A stretch of 64,000 nt of DNA from Siderastrea siderea (GCA_964030785.1 OZ034975.1:41643069-41707068); one strand, 5' to 3'; shown: positions 12,011-23,119, numbered from the stretch's first letter. Notes: generated from the letters alone by a model not told the origin. Numbers and translations are program-made.

Positions 12011-12044
12011 CCTGATGTAGGCTAAAGTTTTAGCCGAAACGTTG
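12011..12044 (+). other. Hammerhead-like repeat terminus
   Basis: CCTGATGTAGGCT...AGCCGAAACG has the order of a hammerhead core: CTGATG, a stem closed by GGCT/AGCC, then GAAAC. Hammerhead motifs are known in Penelope-like retroelements. The CUGANGA box is imperfect (GTA instead of GA) and no cleavage-site helix was verified. It is recorded as a likely repeat end, not an active ribozyme. Confidence 0.25.
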
Positions 12045-12101
12045 AAATTTTTAACTTTTATATTTTACATTTTCGAACACAATTTTTTTTACTGTATTAC
12101 A

Positions 12102-12345
12102 GTTTACAAAGTGTTAAATGATTTAGCACCAATATACATTAACGAATTACTAAATGAAAGAGTCAACACACAAAATCTTGGGGGAATTAATAAACTAAAT
12201 GTACCTAAGGTCTATACTACAAACTACAGATAGAACTCCTTTAGATACGATGCCCAAAAGATTTGGAACAGTTTAACAAACAAGCAAAATACGATTGGCA
12301 ACCAACAAAAAAACTTTTATTTACAAAGTAGAAATAGGGACTTTA
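12102..12345 (+). mobile_element. CR1/L2-like non-LTR retrotransposon, 3' coding remnant
   Basis: The frame reads VYKVLNDLAPIYINELL, then LNVPKV, then after an in-frame TAG (12231-12233) NSFRYDAQKIWNSLTNK. This matches the C-terminal end of CR1/L2-type ORF2 proteins (pattern lxGLAPxYlxxLL ... SFxxxAxxlWNSLP). Only the last 80 or so codons remain and they carry a stop. The (ATGTT)n array begins about 70 bp downstream. Confidence 0.65.
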
Positions 12346-12415
12346 GTGAATAACCAGTTTTAGCTTGTTCATTATATATACATAATTTTAGCTAGATTTC
12401 TTCTTTTTCAACTGA

Positions 12416-12739
12416 ATGTTATGTTATGTTATGTTATGTTATGTTATGTTATGTTATGTTATGTTATGTTATGTTATGTTATGTTATGTTATGCTATGCT
12501 ATGTTATGTTATGCTATGCTATGTTATGTTATGCTATGTTATGTTATGTTATGTTATGTTATGTTATGTTATGTTATGTTATGTTATGTTATGTTATGTT
12601 ATGTTATGTGATGTTATGTTATGTTATGTTATGTGATGTTATGTTATGTTATGTTATGTTATGTTATGTTATGTTATGTTATGTTATGTTATGTTATGTT
12701 ATGTTATGTTATGTTATGTTATGTTATGTTATGTTATGT
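12416..12739 (+). repeat. (ATGTT)n microsatellite, about 65 units
   Basis: Pentanucleotide array of 324 bp with scattered ATGCT and ATGTG variants. All three plus frames are open because the period is not a multiple of three and no stop is formed, giving spurious MLCYV repeat ORFs. It may derive from the short 3' tail repeat of the adjacent retrotransposon remnant. Confidence 0.95.
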
Positions 12740-13129
12740 ATGACCGTGGTGATTTTCGAGTCGAGAGTCTGGGACCGACGGGACCAATAGCAAAAAGCAA
12801 GTCATTGATGAAGGTTGGCATGCGAAACGTTCTGAGAAAGTTTCCAGGTTCCATCTGTCAGTTTCAGTTTCATTCTCTATCACATAAGAAGTTCAGTGTT
12901 TAAAAAAATGAGAAGTAAAATGTTCAATAGCTGTCAGATTCTGCGCGGCAATGCGAAAAAATCTAGCATTACATATATCAAATGCGAATGAAAGATTTAT
13001 ACATGGAAGACTATCGCAGTTGTGTACACACCTTATGCAGTTTTTATATATTCACTTTCACCTACACAATTTTCACGAGTGTGTTACTAACTCACAGTTA
13101 GTAACATACCTGTGTTACTAACTCAGTTG

Positions 13130-13180
13130 TTACGAGCAGTGCTCAAGTATGGCAGGGCTATGGGTTCGAATCCAATAATG
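13130..13180 (+). other. tRNA-like B box (possible SINE remnant)
   Basis: GGGTTCGAATCC is a perfect pol III B box. No full tRNA cloverleaf or convincing A box is seen upstream, so this is at most a tRNA-derived SINE fragment. Confidence 0.25.
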
Positions 13181-13631
13181 AGTACAAGGACACGCACAGC
13201 AACAACAGCAAACAAAGAAGCACGGAAACAAAAACCATAAAAGAAAAAACGAAACAAAAAACAGCTCCCGACTCCAGTCCAGGCAAATGTGGGGGACACA
13301 GACGCTTGTGACTTTGCATGATAAGGATTGAGGTGTGTTCCTTAAGGTAAATTCCCTGACCATGGATTAACAGTTGCTCTCCGCTTAATCTTTTTCCTAA
13401 AAAAAAGAAGGCAAAACGAAAAAAAGAAAACAGAAGAGAGAGAAAGGTAAGACTTGACTACGACATCAATAAACTGCATCGTTTGTCACGATCGTAGGAT
13501 TGTTCTACTGTGTGCCCCCTAACCAGGATATATAGTTTCCCCCAAGCGACTTGCAAATGTGTTTAATTTTTGTAGTTACGTTATACCTAGCTACATTGCA
13601 TATCGAAAGACCGTCAATATGCACATCAGCA

Positions 13632-13992
13632 CTAAAAACGCCTGCAAGCAAAAACAATGGTAACCGAATTGGTGACCGAACGCCACCAAACATTTTTTTT
13701 TAATTGGCTCAATTTTGCTTCCTTCCGCAGATTTGATAAGGTTTTTTTTATGTCTGTGCGTTACCTCATAACTTCAAAATGGGTATGCTTGCTTCTGCGT
13801 TTCGGGTTTTGCAAAACTCATTCGAAAAGCGCTATTGAAGCCAAGTAAAGATAACTTACCAATAAAAAACGATGCCAACAATCAAAATGATAATGACCAC
13901 TCGGCCGACAATAACACCAATCACAATCCACGTCCAGTTCTCATTATTGTCTAGTGGCTTTGTCGGTTGAGCCATCTCGGTGTTCTTCAGAC
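13632..13992 (-). CDS. Single-pass membrane protein, transmembrane and tail exons (partial)
   Basis: On the minus strand an acceptor (TCTCTGTTAAG) opens an exon 13992-13860 that starts in phase 1 and ends at a GTAAGT donor. It encodes a short polar stalk (MAQPTKPLDNNENW) and about 23 hydrophobic residues (WIVIGVIVGRVVIIILIVGI). After an intron, acceptor TTTTTGCTTGCAG joins in phase 2 to codons giving RF and a TAG stop (13634-13632), so the cytoplasmic tail is only a few residues. The phase-1 start fits an Ig- or EGF-type ectodomain upstream, but no minus-strand ectodomain exon is visible before the window's plus-strand genes. It is a partial or orphan gene. Confidence 0.55.
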
Positions 13993-14207
13993 CTTAACAG
14001 AGAGAAACTATGCTTACAATCCTATCTTTCATATCTTTTCCTCTGTCAAATAGACTGATTCTTATCACTTAAAAGACAAATATTGAATAACCACTGATTT
14101 TACTTCTGCATTTTATGGACCATGACTTTGTCTCGGTCCATAAAAACGCCAAAAAGGAACATGGTCAATATCCAGCCATCTTGACCGAGCAAGCTTGGTC
14201 AATAATA

Positions 14208-15418
14208 GCCTCCCACGCAGTCGTTTTTAGTGGAGTCGTATTACTTTCCTCCCCACAAACGCCTGCTTACCCGAGTTCAACATTCCTTTCCGCCGCCTAG
14301 CCAATCACATTGTACCTACTCACGTCCGGTAGGTTGACCTTGACCGCAGGACGCTTTCGCGGGAACACATGCAGATAAACATGACGCGCGACATAAATTT
14401 CAAAATGTTAGTGAACGTCACCTCAAAATCGTTGAATGCAGGGATAACTAAGTTTTTAAAGCTTTCAAATGGCACATTGAACTTAGATTTTGGAGAAACA
14501 AATTTATTTAAGAGCGCGATTTGCTGTGTTTAGACATTAAATTTATGATATCGCGTTGCAACCGGGTGATTCAATAAACCTTATAACGTGATGCGTGGCA
14601 TTACGTGAATAACTTTTTCCAAAAGCATTCATTGAATGCAGGAATAACTTCATTCTCTGAGCTTTCAAATAGTACATTTAACTTAGAAATTCAGGAATAT
14701 CTGCAGAATTCCGTCGAGGGATTTTAAACTGACTGATGAATTCATCGTAAAAGATATAAGCTCTGTGTATTCAGAAATAGCGATTGTAAACTAACAGTCC
14801 CTTCTGCTCAGGGAATGTCATGCGAGAAGAGCATGCGAACGCGCGTTGTAATAACCGCTTTGACCCTTCGACGCGAAGATCGTGGAAGCGTTAGCGGATA
14901 TGCCTGCGAACTTGAGTATTTCGCTGCTGAAACGCACTTGGTTGTTGTGCCATGTGTGATATTTTCGTCTCATTTATCGGTTTAATATCATCTCGTTCGG
15001 TCCTTTCCCGTCTTACTCTTTGCCTTTTCAAGTCGTAGAAGTCACGTATTTCCCTTCGCATTACATTGCTCCATCAGTTTGAGAAGCGCTGAAGTCCTCA
15101 CTGACGATGAACTTGATCAGGCAAGCAAGATTAACAGCGCATTGTCAGAAAATTCGAACTTTTTCGAAAGATGACGGAATAAAAGCGTCGTACAAGAAAC
15201 ACCCGCGTCTCTGAGGAAAAACAATCGTGGGAAATATAATACAGAAGCGTATGTTATAACAACTAATTTGATTGCACATCGTCAGACAATACCTTAATGG
15301 TGATTGGTTAGATTGTCTCGCAAGTAAACCAATGGGAAAGGAATGTCAAACTCGGGTAAGCAGGCGTTTGTGGGGAGGAGAGTTATACGACTCCCCTAAA
15401 AACGACTGCGTGGGAGGC
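14208..15418. mobile_element. TIR element with TA target duplication
   Basis: Ends are inverted repeats of more than 80 bp: GCCTCCCACGCAGTCGTTTT at the left and its complement at the right, continuing through the AACGCCTGCTTACCCGAGTT block. A TA dinucleotide flanks both ends (14206-14207 and 15419-15420), as in Tc1/mariner-type elements. No transposase frame is present. Confidence 0.75.
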
Positions 15419-16768
15419 TAACTACAATGCTGATGTGCACCTATATTAGTTTTAATCCCTATGGTTATTGCCGTCTTGTCTTTCTATTGATTTAATTAGA
15501 CAAACCAGGTTATTTAACAGGCTGAAAAAAAAAAAACAGTTTGGTGGTGCTGTTTTCAAAATATAGGTGCTGTGTGACCAAGTTCACAATTTATTTCTTT
15601 TATTTAGGAGTCCATTTTCAATCATTTAAATTTCTTTGCAAGAATGTGGTTTGCAAAACAAACTGAGTTGTTAGTGCCAGAAACCATGTTTCATGCCACA
15701 TAAGACACCGCAAGTCATTTGTTTTAGAGCTTGTCAGTTAGCTGTGGTTAGGAGTTATTTCACTGTTGTAAACATAACCTTGGCAGAGAATAGCCTTTCA
15801 CTTATTCCCTTACATTTTCGGTGCATGTCAGAATTCAGTTTGTTGTACAAAACGACAAACAATTTTGGGCACCGAAGGACTTTAATCTGTTACTCGTCCG
15901 CACGTCGGTACAGCACAGCTGAAATTACACAATACAAGGCTTGCGAATAAAACTGAAGAAACACCGAATTACAAAAGAAAGCGATACAAAGAAGCGATTA
16001 AAACGAAGACTTGCATAATTTCGTTGTGTCTTCGGGCCTCATGTTCAACATCGAGAGGAAAGAAACGAAAGAAAAAGCAAACAAACAAATAACCCTCAAG
16101 ATCGCCTCACACAACGCACAAACTGCAGGTACATGGCATCAAGGTCACGTGACCCACACAACGGGGGTACAAAGGGGCGCCGGACAACAAACTGTCCCTA
16201 ACACAGTTCTTCACAAGCTTTGGTGATCTGTAACATGAACAGGTTTTGAATTAAAGGATATGAATTCAATAGAATGTTGAGAAATAAGTAGTCACAAACT
16301 AGTTTTGCTCAGTTGCACTCCGTAGATCTCAAAGTAGCTATTGTAGTTCTCCTGAAACCAAGCAAGTAAACTTTGTTGCCTTCTCCTTTTTTGTTGCTTT
16401 TGTTTAGCTTAGCTTTTGGCTGAATAAATTCTTATTTGGCTGGAGTCATTTGTTCGCCGTTCACATAATAACACGAAAGGAACCCGTTCACAGGTGCTCA
16501 GCCATTCCTAGAACAATAAAATATGGTAATAAAGTACCGTATAAACTCATGTATAAGCCGCACCTTTTCGCTTTAATTTTGAGCTCAAAATCGTGGGTGT
16601 GGCTTATCTACAAGACAATTTTTTTCTGGTTGGTGTAAATTGCTTAGCAATCTTAACCGAACTACAGACTTCAAATCGATTTTACAAGATCAGGAAAAAC
16701 ACTGCAGTACGGTAAATTTTGTTTTCAAGTGTTAGTTTGCTTTTTAAAAATTGTTTAACTTATCGTCA
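15419..16768. other. Upstream region of receptor 1, no exon recognised
   Basis: No signal-peptide exon like those of the two downstream paralogues is seen. A short dispersed-repeat-like block around 16530-16620 (GTATAAGCCGCACC ... GGTGTGGCTTAT, inverted) resembles a small hairpin MITE. The 5' exons of receptor 1 are either very diverged or lost. Confidence 0.4.
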
Positions 16769-16769
16769 G

Positions 16770-16855
16770 ATCCAGACAAATCAGAGGCTTTCCAGTTTGG
16801 GGCAAACACTAGTACTCTGTCAGGATGATGTCGTCAGCTTCAATAAGACCATGAT
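16770..16855 (+). pseudogene. Decayed duplicate of the first Ig exon
   Basis: After an acceptor-like TTATCGTCAG, the sequence TTTCCAGTTTGGGGCAAAC ... CTCTGTCAGGATGATG resembles the start of the Ig exon at 16902. There, GCAGTTAGTGGCAAATG ... GTCTGTCAGAATGCCG is followed by the same GTCAGCTTCA. The reading frame is broken by a shift and a stop. It is a ghost exon from a local duplication. Confidence 0.6.
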
Positions 16856-16901
16856 GAATGGTCAATAACAATTGATGCGTGTTTTACCAATTGTATTGTA
16901 G

Positions 16902-17162
16902 TAAAACCTGAGCATTTGCAGTTAGTGGCAAATGAAACAAGAGTCTGTCAGAATGCCGCCGTCAGCTTCACCTGTTCAGCTGATGGTAACCCTGTGGAAC
17001 GTACATATCAGTTGTATGAGAATGACACCTTGGTAAGTGACGGCAGTAGTTCAGGTGTTTGGAGCAGAGGATTGTCAACTGGGGGAATGTTCATCTACAA
17101 ATGTGTGGCTAACAACAGTTTAGGAACAGCTGAGAGCATGAGTGTTTTCGTCACCGTCAATG
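16902..17162 (+). CDS. Receptor 1, Ig-like domain exon (first visible)
   Basis: Acceptor TTGTATTGTAG, donor TGGTAAAA, phase 1 at both ends. Ig hallmarks: VSFTC then YKCVANNSLGTA (the C...Y-x-C pair) with several N-x-S/T glycosylation sites. It is the direct counterpart of the receptor 2 exon at 44796-45053; both share the Y-x-x-x-END-[TS]-LVS centre. Confidence 0.8.
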
Positions 17163-17967
17163 GTAAAAAGATGTTGCATTATTGAAATGCATATTGAGAA
17201 GTGTTCAATTGAGAAATGTAGCAAAGCAAGTGGCCTGTCAATTTAATACACTCCGTATTAAAAGCTTTTGATCATTCAGCTCCTTGAGTAAATTGCCTAT
17301 TTCAGATCACTTGATGTTCTCTGGAGAAATGTTACCTCTAAAAAACAGAGCAATCGTGTGAATATAACTAAATGACAATGCAAAAATTAACCAGAGTAAC
17401 GTTACATGAATTAAAATGGAGCCTAATCCACCAGAGATATCTAACAGAGATATTGTTAATACTGGGTTGAACAACTATGTGCCTCGTACGTGTAATTTCT
17501 TACCCAACTGTTTGACAACGCATCCGTAGATCAATATGTCAGTCTCACATGCATTTTCATCAGTATACTACAAGCAGTCTTTCTTTCCCTGGGTGAGCGC
17601 GAAATTACCTGCTGTGTGGAAACGTAACATGTGTGTGTAATATATTCTAGCTCACTAAAGTGGCTCATCATGCCTGCATCGCATGTTCTTTTCATTCAAA
17701 TATCCTTGAGTGACAAGTGAGGCTGTTCGGAGTCTACTTCACATGTTTCAAATGCATGAACATATGCTAAGGATAACAGTATTTATAGCATTGGTTTAAA
17801 CAAATGTCTGGCCAAATTGCAAATCAGTGTTTAATCTTAACATTTGGTTTTTACAATGCAACCACATTTGGTAAGTTGTGCACATCCAAAAAGAAAAGGT
17901 AAATCCCAGAGTGTCACCTCCACTTTCACCACTGAAAGCAAATCCGTTTATTATATTATTATTACAG

Positions 17968-18213
17968 TGCCTTCATCCATCCAACCAGTAAAAAACGAGA
18001 CAGTAACTGAAGGTGATAATGTGACTCTGATCTGTACTGCTTCTGGAATCCCTTCACCAACTGTGTCTTGGATGAAGGTCAGCGCTAATCAGCGTACCTA
18101 TGGTGATGTGTGGGTGTTTAAAAATATTAGCAGGAGTGAAGCTGGAGCATACAGATGCGAAGCCAGCAATGAGTGTGGCAATGCTTCGGAGTCTGCAAGC
18201 ATTGATGTGCAAT
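17968..18213 (+). CDS. Receptor 1, Ig I-set domain exon
   Basis: Acceptor ATTATTACAG, donor AATGTAAGT, 246 nt, phase 1-1. Encodes VPSSIQPVKN, LICTASGIPSPTVSW and GAYRCEASNECGNA, a canonical I-set Ig domain. It closely matches the two tandem exons of receptor 2 (46443 and 47893), and the preceding intron shares the CAGTCTCACATGCATT block with them. Confidence 0.88.
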
Positions 18214-18915
18214 GTAAGTTTATCATAAATTAATTTACTTGCACCTGTAACAAACATAAGAAGACAAGTGAATTTGGACCTGAGTGTCTGCAGGTTCAAT
18301 CCAGGTTCTAGTTACTGTGTTGTGTTCATCGAGAAGACAAGGCCTCACATCAAGTGACTTTATCTCCACCCAGGTTTTTTAACCCTATGCAGACCGGAGG
18401 GAGGGCTTTTGAGGCCAGCCTTTAGTTAACTTTGAAGGTGTGTAATTTCGTAACCGTTTATGTTATTACTACTAAATTTTGTGGCTTTTCCTAAAATTTA
18501 ACTGGCATGAGTGTCTTGTGTCCAACAAACTTGACGTTGCCATGCCAACCACTTGTTGACCGGCATTTTTTTAAATCATGATTCTCGCTTTAGTCGCTCC
18601 TATTTCAATGTTTTCTAATCGAATTTTTATTTTTACATTAATTGTAGCAACAATTTATCACTTAGGAATAACCACTCACTAAAAAATGGAATTTAGTACT
18701 AATTTGAGGAAAACGTGAAATTTAAAACGTGAAAATCCAAGATGGCCGACTTAACTGGTAAAAAAGGTGACTTCTCGCTAGAAATTCACCATTCCCATAA
18801 ATTTCAAGGTTATAACATTATGAAAATTATGACAATTAAATAAACTTTTCAAAATCAACTGGTTTCATTGCTTATTAAATGAAGCAGATGAATTAAGGTG
18901 ATTCCATCGAAAAAG

Positions 18916-20371
18916 TTCCCTGCTAGCAGAGGCCCCTTTTCCTTTGTATTCGCTGAGCTGACGGATGGGACGAAAAGGGACCTCTGCCATGGGTCGAAAT
19001 GAACTGTGTTGAGCATGCGCCACGGTTACTTAGCGACCGAAACGCCACGTCATGCTTTTAGCACGTGATCAGCTGACGACTCCCACCTTTCTCAACTAGC
19101 GCGCCAAAAAACAGCTGCACAGTTTTGTTGTCGTGAATGGCGAGTTCACCAAAACCCTATAAAAAAAGTAGACAGTTCGTCTAGTGATAGTTGTTGTCTA
19201 ATCTACGGTATTAATTTCAAGTTATCTGAACAAGGAAGCTTTTTAACATGACCACAACTCCAGGAATCAAAGAGAATTTAACCCATTGAAGGCTGCGTGT
19301 TTTATGGTCGCTTCACTAAATTAGCAGTTGGTAATAAACAACCCATGTGCATTACGAAAGGGCAATTTAGAGGTTCGAAAAAACAACACTCACTTCATCT
19401 AGTATAGTTAAAATTTCTTACTTTTAAATAAAATACACCAGTTGTCAATTAAGAATTAGCCAAAAATACAACCTCAAAGTCAAAATTTTGAAAATTTACG
19501 CAAGAGATTTCTCATGTTGTCTCGCGTGTGAAGTCAAACCACAACAGAGCATTTGTGTCTGTTTAGGTCAGATTACTACTTTTCGAAATTTTATGAATGA
19601 AGGTACACAGAAGAAGAGACAGTAAGCTTTTCTAAATAATACATTTATTAAAACACGCCTTTACTTGTTTCTGAAGACCAAACGCGTTCAATTCTTTCTT
19701 CGAGGGAAGCTACGCGCAAGCGATTTCGCTCGATGTGCAAGTTATTTTGAAGAGCATTTGGTGATGCGAACTGTGCACGTTTTTCAAAACTTTTACGAAA
19801 ACTGTAAGGAATATGAAGAATCCCTTAATAAAAAAGCGATTTCGATACAAATTTACAATCAAATGTGTAATTTACTCTACCGTAGACTCGTAGAAGTGTT
19901 GGAGCATTTCACAGAAAGTCCGCAGCTCGAAAAATCTTTGGAGGTGGAAGGTTGTCCTTCGCCTTGACAGATATTTCCTTCGCTCTAAATTCCATTCCTT
20001 AACTTGTCGAGTGTTTCTTAGAGCTTCTTCTTTCGATTGCTTATCTTTCCGTCGTCCATGTTAACAAAAACGAGAGAAAGTAAACGTTGTAACTCTTCAC
20101 TAGTTTAGTTCTCTTCCCAGGACGGCATGTTACTATGCGGGCTCACTAAATGACAGCGGAATAACTATAAAGGAATGCGCGAGATACAGTGGGCTCAAGT
20201 CACGGTCAGCAAACAATAAAGGGAGCATTAATATGCGTTTCGGAAACCGCCGTCCACGACCATGGACGGCGGTTGAATCAAAGGGAGTTTCGACCCATGG
20301 CAGAGGTCCCTTTTCGTCCCGCCCGTCAGCTCTGGGAATACAAAGGAAAAGGGGCCTCTGCTAGCAGGGAA
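18916..20371. mobile_element. Inner element of nest, Mutator-like
   Basis: TIRs of about 95 bp begin TTCCCTGCTAGCAGAGGCCC and are mirrored at the right end. A perfect 9-bp direct repeat TCGAAAAAG flanks them (18907-18915 and 20372-20380), the signature of Mutator-like elements. It contains one 100-codon open frame at 19665-19967. Confidence 0.8.
19665..19967 (+). CDS. Small ORF carried in the Mutator-like element
   Basis: A 100-codon frame with helical, charged composition (ASDFARCASYFEEHLVMRT, CKEYEESLNKKAISIQIYNQ, LVEVLEHFTES) ends in GCPSP and TGA. No transposase motif is seen. It could be captured host sequence or an accessory element gene. The start is uncertain because an upstream exon may exist, and I do not recognise the family. 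Confidence 0.35.
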   Translation: MFLKTKRVQFFLRGKLRASDFARCASYFEEHLVMRTVHVFQNFYENCKEYEESLNKKAISIQIYNQMCNLLYRRLVEVLEHFTESPQLEKSLEVEGCPSP

Positions 20372-22113
20372 TCGAAAAAGAAGTTGTAATAAGAATTTGC
20401 TGAAACTTTGCACAGTTACTAATTACACCTAGTACATTAAAAAAAATAAAATAAAAAGAGGGGGTCACCGTGTCCGATTTCACGCTACGGGGCTGTAGTA
20501 TATAGGTACTTTGCTATCTTTAGACAGCAATATTAAAAAACCTAACCTTGTACTAGAGACACCCATTACTTCAACAAAGTTATTACTAGCAATGAAATAT
20601 AAGCATTATTCTTATGATAGAAGAACGTTACAGTAAAACGTCTTAAAATTGCCGTAACAACTGAACTACTTTGAAATAATAGGCAAATGGAGCGTCTGCA
20701 CGGTTGCAGTGAAACGCCTAAAATCTGACTGTAACAGTGAATCAACCGGAATATTTCAAAATCGAATAGTGAAAAATTCTTCAAATTTGAATATATCATG
20801 TAAAGTCATGTATATCATGTATTTTCCTTAAATAAATGGAATAAAAAAGTTGGGTCACCGAGTTCGTTTGGGAGAAAACGACCATTTATTTCTCTGAACA
20901 GCTCGGCTTCCATAGGAAACCTATCAAGTTCCGAACGCGCGCGCGCTCGCGCGCGTGCTATTCACGCAAAAAATGATGCGCAGAAAGGATGCGCAATGCA
21001 ATTGAATGGAATCACCTTAAAAGCAATTCAAAATGTCGGATCCAAGATACGAACACCAAAATGGCCATTTTATCTCTAATATGAAATGTATCTGCATGAT
21101 TTCATGTCTTCAAACACATACATTCAGAAAATATATTATAGATGCCCTTTACACCCAACAAAAGTATTTTTACTCCTTCAGGTACACTACTCAGTAAATT
21201 TATTGCTTTAGAGCTTCTCAGTGAAACATTGAGAAACAAATGGCGTCATAATGACGCCATACAAGTCACAGTGACATCACGGTAGCTCTAGTGATTGGAA
21301 TTAGCAAATCTGGTGACCATATCGTAAGCGGCTTAAAGTAACATGTGTGTGTGGGGGGGGGGGGGAGTTTCTGAAGCCCCCCGGGTCCCAGAAGTTCGAA
21401 AAAAGCCCGGTCTGAATAGGTTCAAGGCCCAATATTGACTTGCACACTCTTCTGTCTGGCCGCTATTATACACTACATGTACATATATTTCTAATGATAA
21501 AAGCCAGGAGAAATTTTTTTAAACATCAATACATTTCATTTTTTTTTATCATATTCTCCATTCTCATTACCTGTATGCTTCATTATGTAATGATATTGCA
21601 AGGAAAATTTAGATACTGGTCACTAGTGGTATTTAAAGGGTTCTTATTGAAATCTTGTGACTAGGCTGCTGCAGGTTAAATTAGAGTTTATGGATGGTAA
21701 ATTTTACTGGCTGACGGGGCTTCCTTTGTAAAGACTGACATTGCTTAATGATCAGTTTTTAATGGGTAATATCTCCCTTGTTTCAGGAACCTAAAGAGGG
21801 TCCTTTCAAGCCCTGGAGCCCCAAAGTTTTTGCCATGAAACCCATAGCCCAAAGCCATTTCCCACTTGGAGCCCTAGAGTAAAGCAACGGAGCCCTTGAA
21901 CCTCAATTTTTCCAGAAATCAAAATTTACTTTGCGTTGGGCACTCAAGATGTTTTCAACTTGACCTTTGTACTTTTTACCATAATCGTTGCCAGATTAGT
22001 TGTGTAAACGTCAATAAAAGTTTTGTGAAATCAAATGAAAATAGAAATAAAAGATGAAAATGCTTCTGTTGAGCTTTCATGTAAGAAAACCTTTTTTTGT
22101 GGCTTTTATCCAG

Positions 22114-22359
22114 TTCCTGCATCAATTGAGCCTTTGGAGAACGTAATCGTCAAAAAAGGTGAAACTATCACCTTATCCTGTAACGTATCTGGAAAGCCAC
22201 CACCCTCGATCTCTTGGACTCATGTTAGCACTGTGTTAAAGCATTACAATGAGACATGGGTTATAAGTGATATTGATGTCAGTGATCTTGGAGAGTACCG
22301 GTGTGATGCAAGCAACATTTATGGATATGACACTGAATCCATGACCATTTTTTATGAGG
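22114..22359 (+). CDS. Receptor 1, third Ig I-set exon
   Basis: Acceptor TTTTATCCAG, donor GAGGGTAAGT, 246 nt, phase 1-1. Encodes VPASIEPLEN, TLSCNVSGKPPPSISW and GEYRCDASNIYG. The size and phase are the same as the other I-set exons of the cluster. Confidence 0.87.
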
Positions 22360-22479
22360 GTAAGTGCATGTAAGTGACCTTCGACAATATTTAATAAAAT
22401 GACGATGATCATCGCAGTGAAGATATCAACTGAACGGTTGAAAAAGAAGAACATGGAGTGCAATTCGAGCCCAAGACCG

Positions 22480-22760
22480 TGACTTCCATATTTTCATAGT
22501 TTTGTCACATTTCTGGCGACCAGATATTGAATGAAGTGGACCAAGTGGCCCTAATTGTACAGCTGATGATTGTCTAGCACCACGCATCCCCTGGTGAAGA
22601 CGTTCCGATAACAGTTCTGTCACCTTCCCTTTATTCACAGCTATGGTAAGGGAAAAATAAAAGAGAGCGCTATCCTTAGTACACCAGATGGCAATCCAAC
22701 ATGAAAAACCCTGGACCAAATTTTGTGATGACAGAGTTGTCAACTTTCATTTGATCATCA
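22480..22760 (+). pseudogene. Decayed Ig exon(s) between Ig3 and EGF
   Basis: 22505-22640 (CATTTCTGGCGACCAGATA, then TGTACAGCTGATGATTGT and TTCTGTCACCTTCCCTTT) aligns with the intact receptor 2 exon at 49084 (CATTTCTAACGACCAGATAG ... TGTATAGCTGATGGTAAT ... GTGTCATCACCTTTCCTTT). It is broken by TGA and small indels. A second Ig-like scrap (CAGATGGCAATCCAAC ... CCTGGACCAAA) lies at about 22690-22755. Receptor 1 has therefore lost one or two membrane-proximal Ig domains. Confidence 0.7.
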
Positions 22761-23011
22761 CTGGATGAACAGGATAAAAAAACCTACACGTGGACTTCTG
22801 AAATGGTATTGGAAGTCCTTTTATCAGTGATGCATCCATTTCTGCAAACTGTACCTGTTTAAATAACGCATAATTTATAATTAACACCATTGCTGTTTAG
22901 TGGCAAAGGAGATATAAAGTATATTTCACTTAAAGAGTCTCAGTTTGAGTAAAAGGAAATGGACGTGATCTTCTGCAATTGCTTTGGACATAAGTTTTTT
23001 TTCCACAACAG

Positions 23012-23119
23012 GTGGCAGATGTGAAGTGAATTGTACTGGTGGAAAAATGTGTCGTGAGTTTGGAAGATTCCTCTGTCTCTGTGAGAAAGGAAAGAAAGGA
23101 TTTAACTGCGAAGGGAATG
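23012..23119 (+). CDS. Receptor 1, EGF-like domain exon
   Basis: Acceptor CCACAACAG, donor ATGGTATGC, 108 nt, phase 1-1. Six cysteines are in EGF order (GRCEVNCTGGKMC then FLCLCEKGKKGFNCEG), with the C-x-C and G-F/Y-x-C ending typical of EGF modules. Confidence 0.85.

Larger units (their letters stand above)
18893..21020. mobile_element. Middle element of nest, TTAA-flanked
   Basis: TTAAGGTGATTCCAT at the left is mirrored exactly by ATGGAATCACCTTAA at the right. TTAA may be the target duplication. The right part carries two GGTCACCG motifs (near 20464 and 20855), also seen at 7133, which marks a dispersed family. The Mutator-like element at 18916 inserted close to its left end. Confidence 0.65.
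18383..21420. mobile_element. Outer element of a three-level transposon nest
   Basis: Left end CCCTATGCAGACCGG follows TTAA (18379-18382). The right end, complemented, reads CCTATTCAGACCGG and is followed by TTCAA, a likely diverged TTAA. The termini resemble the elements at 35.93 and 45.27 kb (CCCTATTCTGG, TTAA), so it is probably a piggyBac-like MITE family enlarged by the two insertions it contains. Confidence 0.55.

Noticed and set aside
12416..12790. Open frames of 60-124 codons made of MLCYV repeats
   Set aside because: They are translations of the (ATGTT)n microsatellite, open in all three frames.
13130..13180. tRNA gene suggested by GGGTTCGAATCC
   Set aside because: Only the B box is convincing; no cloverleaf, anticodon arm or terminator could be built.
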